Assembly: GCA_026692885.1 (NCBI GenBank) | Contig: JAPLNJ010000986.1 | Location: 1-9,481 of the forward strand | From: Planctomycetota bacterium | GTDB taxonomy: Bacteria > Planctomycetota > Planctomycetia > Pirellulales > Pirellulaceae | Direction of reading: 5' to 3' | DNA length: 9,481 bases | Shown here: positions 6,868-9,481 of the stretch, one piece after another | How the letters are laid out: each line of letters starts with the position of its first letter | Position numbering within the stretch: position 1 is the stretch's first letter | Program-made: the position numbers and the translations under genes | The notes under the pieces: generated by a model | What the model was told of the DNA's origin: nothing | Database searches by the model: none | The model's input: only the letters and a program-made list of their open reading frames with translations

Positions 6868-7005
6868 GTGGGGAACGATGCCGAGCGATCCGATGTTTTT
6901 CGCAGCGTGCCCCGGCCTAGCGGTGATGCCTTGGGGGTGCCTGTTGCCCCGCGAGGTCCGCTGTGCGGTGCTCTGGAGTTTGTAACGGAATGTGAGCTGT
7001 CCTGA
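6868..7005 (+). CDS. Possible 45-codon upstream ORF (leader peptide)
   Basis: A GTG at 6868 is preceded by AGGAGG (6855-6860) at 7 nt, one of the strongest ribosome-binding sites in the window. The frame runs 45 codons, beginning [20 protein letters not shown] and ending ECELS, to a TGA at 7003-7005, which is 43 nt before the preferred sigma factor start and in another frame. The peptide has no signal sequence, membrane segment or known motif. It could be a leader peptide that couples or regulates sigma factor translation, a small unknown protein, or a chance frame. An extended -10 motif sits just upstream. Evidence is limited to the ribosome-binding site, position and open frame. Confidence 0.32.
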   Translation: MGNDAERSDVFRSVPRPSGDALGVPVAPRGPLCGALEFVTECELS

Positions 7006-7035
7006 CCCGGTGTTGACTTCGCATGGAGTGTTGCT

Positions 7036-7041
7036 GAGGAG
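7036..7041 (+). promoter_or_regulatory. Shine-Dalgarno sequence deciding the sigma factor start
   Basis: GAGGAG lies 7 nt upstream of the TTG at 7049. The in-frame upstream candidates GTG 6992, 7010 and 7028 have no comparable site, so the TTG is the preferred start although it is a rarer start codon. Confidence 0.65.
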
Positions 7042-7048
7042 TAGTGCC

Positions 7049-8623
7049 TTGTACGACACACTGTTGGAAGAATTTGAAGACGATACGACGCGTGCGCCAG
7101 ACGAGGAAGACGCCCTAAACGCTTTGCCACTCGACGACGTGGACGGTAGCGAGGAGGACGATCTCGTCGAACCGGCGGGCGACGTGGAGCCTGACCTCGA
7201 AGCCTTGAAGGAGACTGAAGAAGATCTGTTAGCTGACGTGGGCGACAACGAGACTTGGTCCGATGACCCGGTTCGCATGTATTTGACCCAGATGGGCGAG
7301 ATCCCGCTGCTCACGCGTCAGGAAGAAATCCGCCTCGCTCGCAACATCGAGATCACACGGAGAAAGTTCCGTACCAAGCTGCTCGAGTGCGACTACGTGA
7401 TCCAGATGGCCTACAAGACGCTCAAGCGAGTCCACGATGGCGAACTGCCGTTTGACCGCACCGTGCAGGTGTCGGTCACCGACCGCCTCGAAAAGGAACA
7501 GATTCTGGGCCGGATCTCCCACAACTTGTGCACGCTGGAAGTCTTGCTGAAGCGCAACAAGCACGACTACCGCGTGTCGTTGGGGCGGACCTACAACCAA
7601 AAGCGTCGCACGGAGGCCTGGATTCGGCTGTCCCGTCGCCGTCGGCGGGCGGTGCGGTTGATCGAGGAGTTGGGCCTGCGGACGCAGAAGATCGAGCAGA
7701 TGATCCCCATCTTGGAGGGTTTTGCCAAGCGGGTTCACGACCTCCGCCAAAAGATCCGAGACTCGAAACGTGACCGCCGCGTGGCGGTGGAACGCGAGGC
7801 TTGGATTCGCGAGTACCGCAGTATCCTGCTGGCGACGCAAGAGACGCCCAAGAGTCTGGCGCACCGCATCGTCTACCTCAAACAGGTCTATTCGGAGTAC
7901 CAAAAGGCCAAACGCCAATTGTCCGAAGGCAATTTGCGACTGGTGGTCTCGATCGCCAAAAAGTACCGTAACCGTGGCCTCAGCTTCTTGGATTTGATCC
8001 AGGAAGGCAACGCGGGACTGATGCGGGCGGTGGACAAGTTCGAATATCGCCGAGGCTTCAAGTTCTGCACCTACGCGACCTGGTGGATCCGTCAAGCGAT
8101 TACGCGGGCAGTGGCCGACCAGAGCCGCACCATCCGCATCCCGGTTCACATGGTAGAGACCATGTCGCGGGTCCGGAATGTCTCGCGGACCTTGTTGCAG
8201 GAAAATGGCCGGGAGCCGTCCCTGGAAGAAGTCGCTCGCCGCGCTGAGACGACAATCGAGGAAGCGCGTCGCGTATTGGCGATGAGCAGGTATCCGATCA
8301 GCCTGGACCGGCCGGTGGGCAACAGCGAGGATAGCCATTTCGGCGACTTGCTGCCCGATGGCGGGGCCGAGAGCCCTGCCGCAGGGGCCTCGCACGAGAT
8401 GCTCCGCAGTCGTATCAACAAAGTATTGAAGACGCTCAGCTACCGCGAGCGCGAGATCATAAAACTGCGGTACGGCCTGGGTGACGGCTACAGCTACACC
8501 TTGGAAGAAGTCGGCCATATCTTCAAAGTGACACGGGAACGCATCCGTCAAATCGAGGCCAAAGCCGTCCGTAAATTGCAACAACCCAGCCGCAGCCAAG
8601 AACTGGTTGGGTTTCTGGATTGA
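7049..8623 (+). CDS. rpoD: RNA polymerase sigma factor RpoD/SigA-type
   Basis: The 524-residue product is a primary-type sigma-70 factor that directs RNA polymerase to promoters. The parts, in order, are a strongly acidic N-terminus (1-70); region 1.2 at 71-105 ([20 protein letters not shown]); a long, mostly basic insert at 110-285 with a run of five arginines (196-200); region 2 at 288-365 including [16 protein letters not shown] and [13 protein letters not shown]; region 3 at 370-445; and region 4 at 458-512 ending [18 protein letters not shown]349 and T352 match the -10-contacting Q437 and T440 of E. coli sigma-70, and R496, E497 and R500 match the -35-contacting R584, E585 and R588, so it should read ordinary TTGACA/TATAAT promoters. 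Planctomycetes can have several such factors, so being the single housekeeping one is likely but not proven. Start: TTG with GAGGAG; a GTG at 6992 would add 19 residues. The gene ends at a clear intrinsic terminator and looks monocistronic apart from the leader ORF. Confidence 0.93.
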   Translation: MYDTLLEEFEDDTTRAPDEEDALNALPLDDVDGSEEDDLVEPAGDVEPDLEALKETEEDLLADVGDNETWSDDPVRMYLTQMGEIPLLTRQEEIRLARNIEITRRKFRTKLLECDYVIQMAYKTLKRVHDGELPFDRTVQVSVTDRLEKEQILGRISHNLCTLEVLLKRNKHDYRVSLGRTYNQKRRTEAWIRLSRRRRRAVRLIEELGLRTQKIEQMIPILEGFAKRVHDLRQKIRDSKRDRRVAVEREAWIREYRSILLATQETPKSLAHRIVYLKQVYSEYQKAKRQLSEGNLRLVVSIAKKYRNRGLSFLDLIQEGNAGLMRAVDKFEYRRGFKFCTYATWWIRQAITRAVADQSRTIRIPVHMVETMSRVRNVSRTLLQENGREPSLEEVARRAETTIEEARRVLAMSRYPISLDRPVGNSEDSHFGDLLPDGGAESPAAGASHEMLRSRINKVLKTLSYREREIIKLRYGLGDGYSYTLEEVGHIFKVTRERIRQIEAKAVRKLQQPSRSQELVGFLD

Positions 8624-8653
8624 CACTGCCGCGTAAGCGGGCTCTTCACACGG

Positions 8654-8682
8654 AGCCTCCGGGACGTTCCCGGAGGCTTTTT
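8654..8682 (+). terminator. Intrinsic terminator of the sigma factor gene
   Basis: AGCCTCCGGGA (8654-8664), a CGT loop and TCCCGGAGGCT (8668-8678) form a perfect 11-bp GC-rich hairpin running straight into TTTTT (8678-8682). It lies 30 bp after the stop codon and is the clearest terminator in the window. Confidence 0.94.
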
Positions 8683-8685
8683 CTT

Positions 8686-8767
8686 GCGCCTTGCCAGCTT
8701 GGGAATCGTCGATTGTGAGCGGCAAGGCGCTAGCCGCCGATGGGGTTCGGAACCGGCGGCTAGCGCC
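8686..8767. repeat. Nested inverted repeats downstream of the sigma factor
   Basis: GGCGCTAGCCGCCG (8726-8739) is the exact reverse complement of 8754-8767, giving a 14-bp stem with a 14-nt loop. In addition, GCGCCTTGCC (8686-8695) is the reverse complement of 8721-8730, overlapping the left arm. The two stems are alternatives in a single strand. The sequence 8716-8735 recurs inverted at 8891-8910 with one mismatch. This looks like a dispersed intergenic repeat family. Confidence 0.85.
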
Positions 8768-8805
8768 CAATGCCATCTAATTTGGGACCATTGGGGGCGT
8801 TTTTT
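8764..8805 (+). terminator. Possible second, weaker terminator
   Basis: CCCAATG (8766-8772) pairs with CATTGGG (8789-8795), with two further pairs (8764-8765 with 8798-8799) after a GG bulge. A run of six T follows (8800-8805). The 16-nt loop makes it weaker than the terminator at 8654, which it may back up. Confidence 0.4.
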
Positions 8806-8874
8806 GTTAGCGGAGCGGCGCAAGCCGCCCGGTTTTCCGACTGTACTACCGGACGGCTCGCGCCGTGCCGCTAC
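8806..8874. repeat. Imperfect inverted repeat, about 26 bp per arm
   Basis: The left arm 8806-8832 (starting GTTAGCGGAGCGGCGCAAGC) and the reverse complement of 8849-8874 (starting GTAGCGGCACGGCGCGAGCC) match at about 22 of 26 positions with one 1-nt gap, around a 16-nt loop. Divergence of the arms suggests an old head-to-head pair of a short dispersed repeat and not a recently formed hairpin. Confidence 0.75.
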
Positions 8875-8890
8875 AAAGTAGATCCCATTG

Positions 8891-8910
8891 GGCTAACGCC
8901 TTGCCGCTCA
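8891..8910. repeat. Inverted partial copy of the 8716 repeat
   Basis: GGCTAACGCCTTGCCGCTCA matches the reverse complement of 8716-8735 at 19 of 20 positions. It shows that this repeat is present at least twice within 200 bp. Confidence 0.8.
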
Positions 8911-9436
8911 CTCATCTCGCCCCCAACTCAGGGCGAAAACCTGGAATCACGATCAGGGCGTTGTTCCGCGCTGTCATGTGTGCCCCTGCGGGGAAAGAAG
9001 CGAAACAGGCTCTCGCCCTTGCCATCGTGCTAATTTCCCATGTCAACCCCAACTTTGCCTCGCCATCCCCCTCGATGTGTGTCCATAATCAGGGGCGAAT
9101 CGTCTCTCGCTAAATCATGAATGTCAACCTTTAGTTGACAGATTGACGTCAGATGGTTGGCGCCAACCTCGAAAAACCGTATGCTTTCCGTTATCGCGGA
9201 TTGGAATCCGTTCCGCGACGAAATCGCGGCGTTGTTCATGGCCACGGCCCAAGACTCGGCGGGGATGTTTGCCTTGCGGTATGAAGCGGCATGAACTTGT
9301 GCAGTCAAAGCAAGCAGTAGCTGGCCCTCCAGAGACACCGCAGGCTCGGCCCATCCTATGCGGTGCGACAAGTAATCCGGGCCATTGACGCGGGATGCCA
9401 ACTTGGCGATTCGAATCTGTGCGATCGATCGGCGCA
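8911..9436. other. Stretch without a recognisable gene
   Basis: No protein family was recognised on either strand. The longest frame is on the minus strand, open from the right edge to a TAG at 9030 (about 147 codons). Its third-position GC is visibly lower than that of the real genes in the window, it has no ATG start within the window, and it runs through the 19-bp tandem repeat, which would change frame with each copy. It could be the tail of a decayed or unknown gene that starts beyond the window, but I would not annotate it. Short palindromes at 9122-9230 are listed separately. Confidence 0.45.
9122..9168. repeat. Pair of close palindromes
   Basis: TGTCAAC and GTTGACA (9122-9128 and 9134-9140) form a 7-bp inverted repeat around CTTTA. 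The perfect 14-bp palindrome GGTTGGCGCCAACC follows at 9155-9168. Two weaker ones lie further on, CGCGGA with TCCGCG and CGCGA with TCGCG, within 9195-9230. Their spacing suits an operator region or the ends of a decayed element, but no gene start next to them supports either. Confidence 0.55.
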
Positions 9437-9481
9437 GCCTTTGCAGATAGCCAATGCCTTTGCAGATAGCCAATGCCTTTG
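9437..9481. repeat. 19-bp tandem repeat, cut by the window edge
   Basis: GCCTTTGCAGATAGCCAAT occurs at 9437-9455 and exactly again at 9456-9474, and the first 7 bases follow at 9475-9481. At least 2.4 perfect copies are present and the array may continue. The period is not a multiple of three and there are no spacers, so it is neither a protein repeat nor a CRISPR array. Confidence 0.9.

Larger units (their letters stand above)
6536..7048. other. Long leader region between the DUF6165 gene and the sigma factor gene
   Basis: About 510 bp with no recognisable protein family. The first 300 bp are visibly more AT-rich than the flanking genes, as expected of a promoter region. The stretch holds two candidate sigma-70 promoters and one candidate small ORF, listed separately. 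No intrinsic terminator for the upstream operon, no tRNA and no known riboswitch could be recognised. If the upstream promoter is used, the leader of the sigma factor mRNA would be about 300 nt. Confidence 0.55.

Noticed and set aside
7229..8776. Open frame of 515 codons on the minus strand opposite the sigma factor gene
   Set aside because: It is antisense to a firm sigma-70 gene, has no family resemblance, and is the kind of frame that high GC at third positions produces.
8686..8910. Insertion sequence or integron attachment site
   Set aside because: No transposase or integrase frame and no target-site duplication could be seen; short dispersed repeats explain the structure better.
9437..9481. 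Start of a CRISPR array
   Set aside because: The copies are adjacent without spacers and only 19 bp long.

Overview
The window looks like chromosomal DNA of a planctomycete, probably Pirellulales-like. It is GC-rich and has weak or absent Shine-Dalgarno sequences before several genes. It carries short palindromic repeats of a kind I recall as common between planctomycete genes (including one with core TCAGGCTGGAAAGCCTGA), a sigma-70 factor with a large basic insert, and a TPR-glycosyltransferase gene next to a DUF6165 gene. The phylum is inferred from these features together; no rRNA or other phylogenetic marker was tested.

Left part, minus strand (1-2632): a nucleoside-deoxyribosyltransferase-like protein gene (2189-2632), then a cluster of three palindromic repeats, then rlmN (993-2066), a perfect 26-bp inverted-repeat pair (909-987), about 350 bp of non-coding DNA, and the start of a sodium/solute symporter that runs off the left edge (1-557). 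The symporter keeps three residues known to bind sugar in human SGLT1.

Centre, plus strand (2738-6535): a compact three-gene unit diverging from the deoxyribosyltransferase-like gene. It encodes an M20 zinc peptidase, a 737-residue fusion (TPR repeats, GT9/GT41-like glycosyltransferase, FkbM-type methyltransferase) and a DUF6165 protein. A 4-nt gap and a 4-nt ATGA overlap, each with a Shine-Dalgarno sequence, suggest co-transcription and coupled translation. The fusion probably makes and methylates a glycan; the roles of the peptidase and the DUF6165 protein in this are unknown.

Right part (6536-9481): a ~510-bp leader region holding two candidate promoters and a possible 45-codon upstream ORF with a strong Shine-Dalgarno sequence, then an RpoD/SigA-type sigma factor (best start a TTG at 7049) ending at a very clear intrinsic terminator (8654-8682). 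After it comes about 800 bp with no recognisable gene: several families of inverted repeats (8686-8910), a cluster of palindromes (9122-9230) and a 19-bp tandem repeat at the edge.

The protein families are mostly familiar. The less ordinary points are the glycosyltransferase-methyltransferase fusion coupled to DUF6165, the leader ORF before the sigma factor, and the density of intergenic repeats, one of which supplies the stop codon of a gene.
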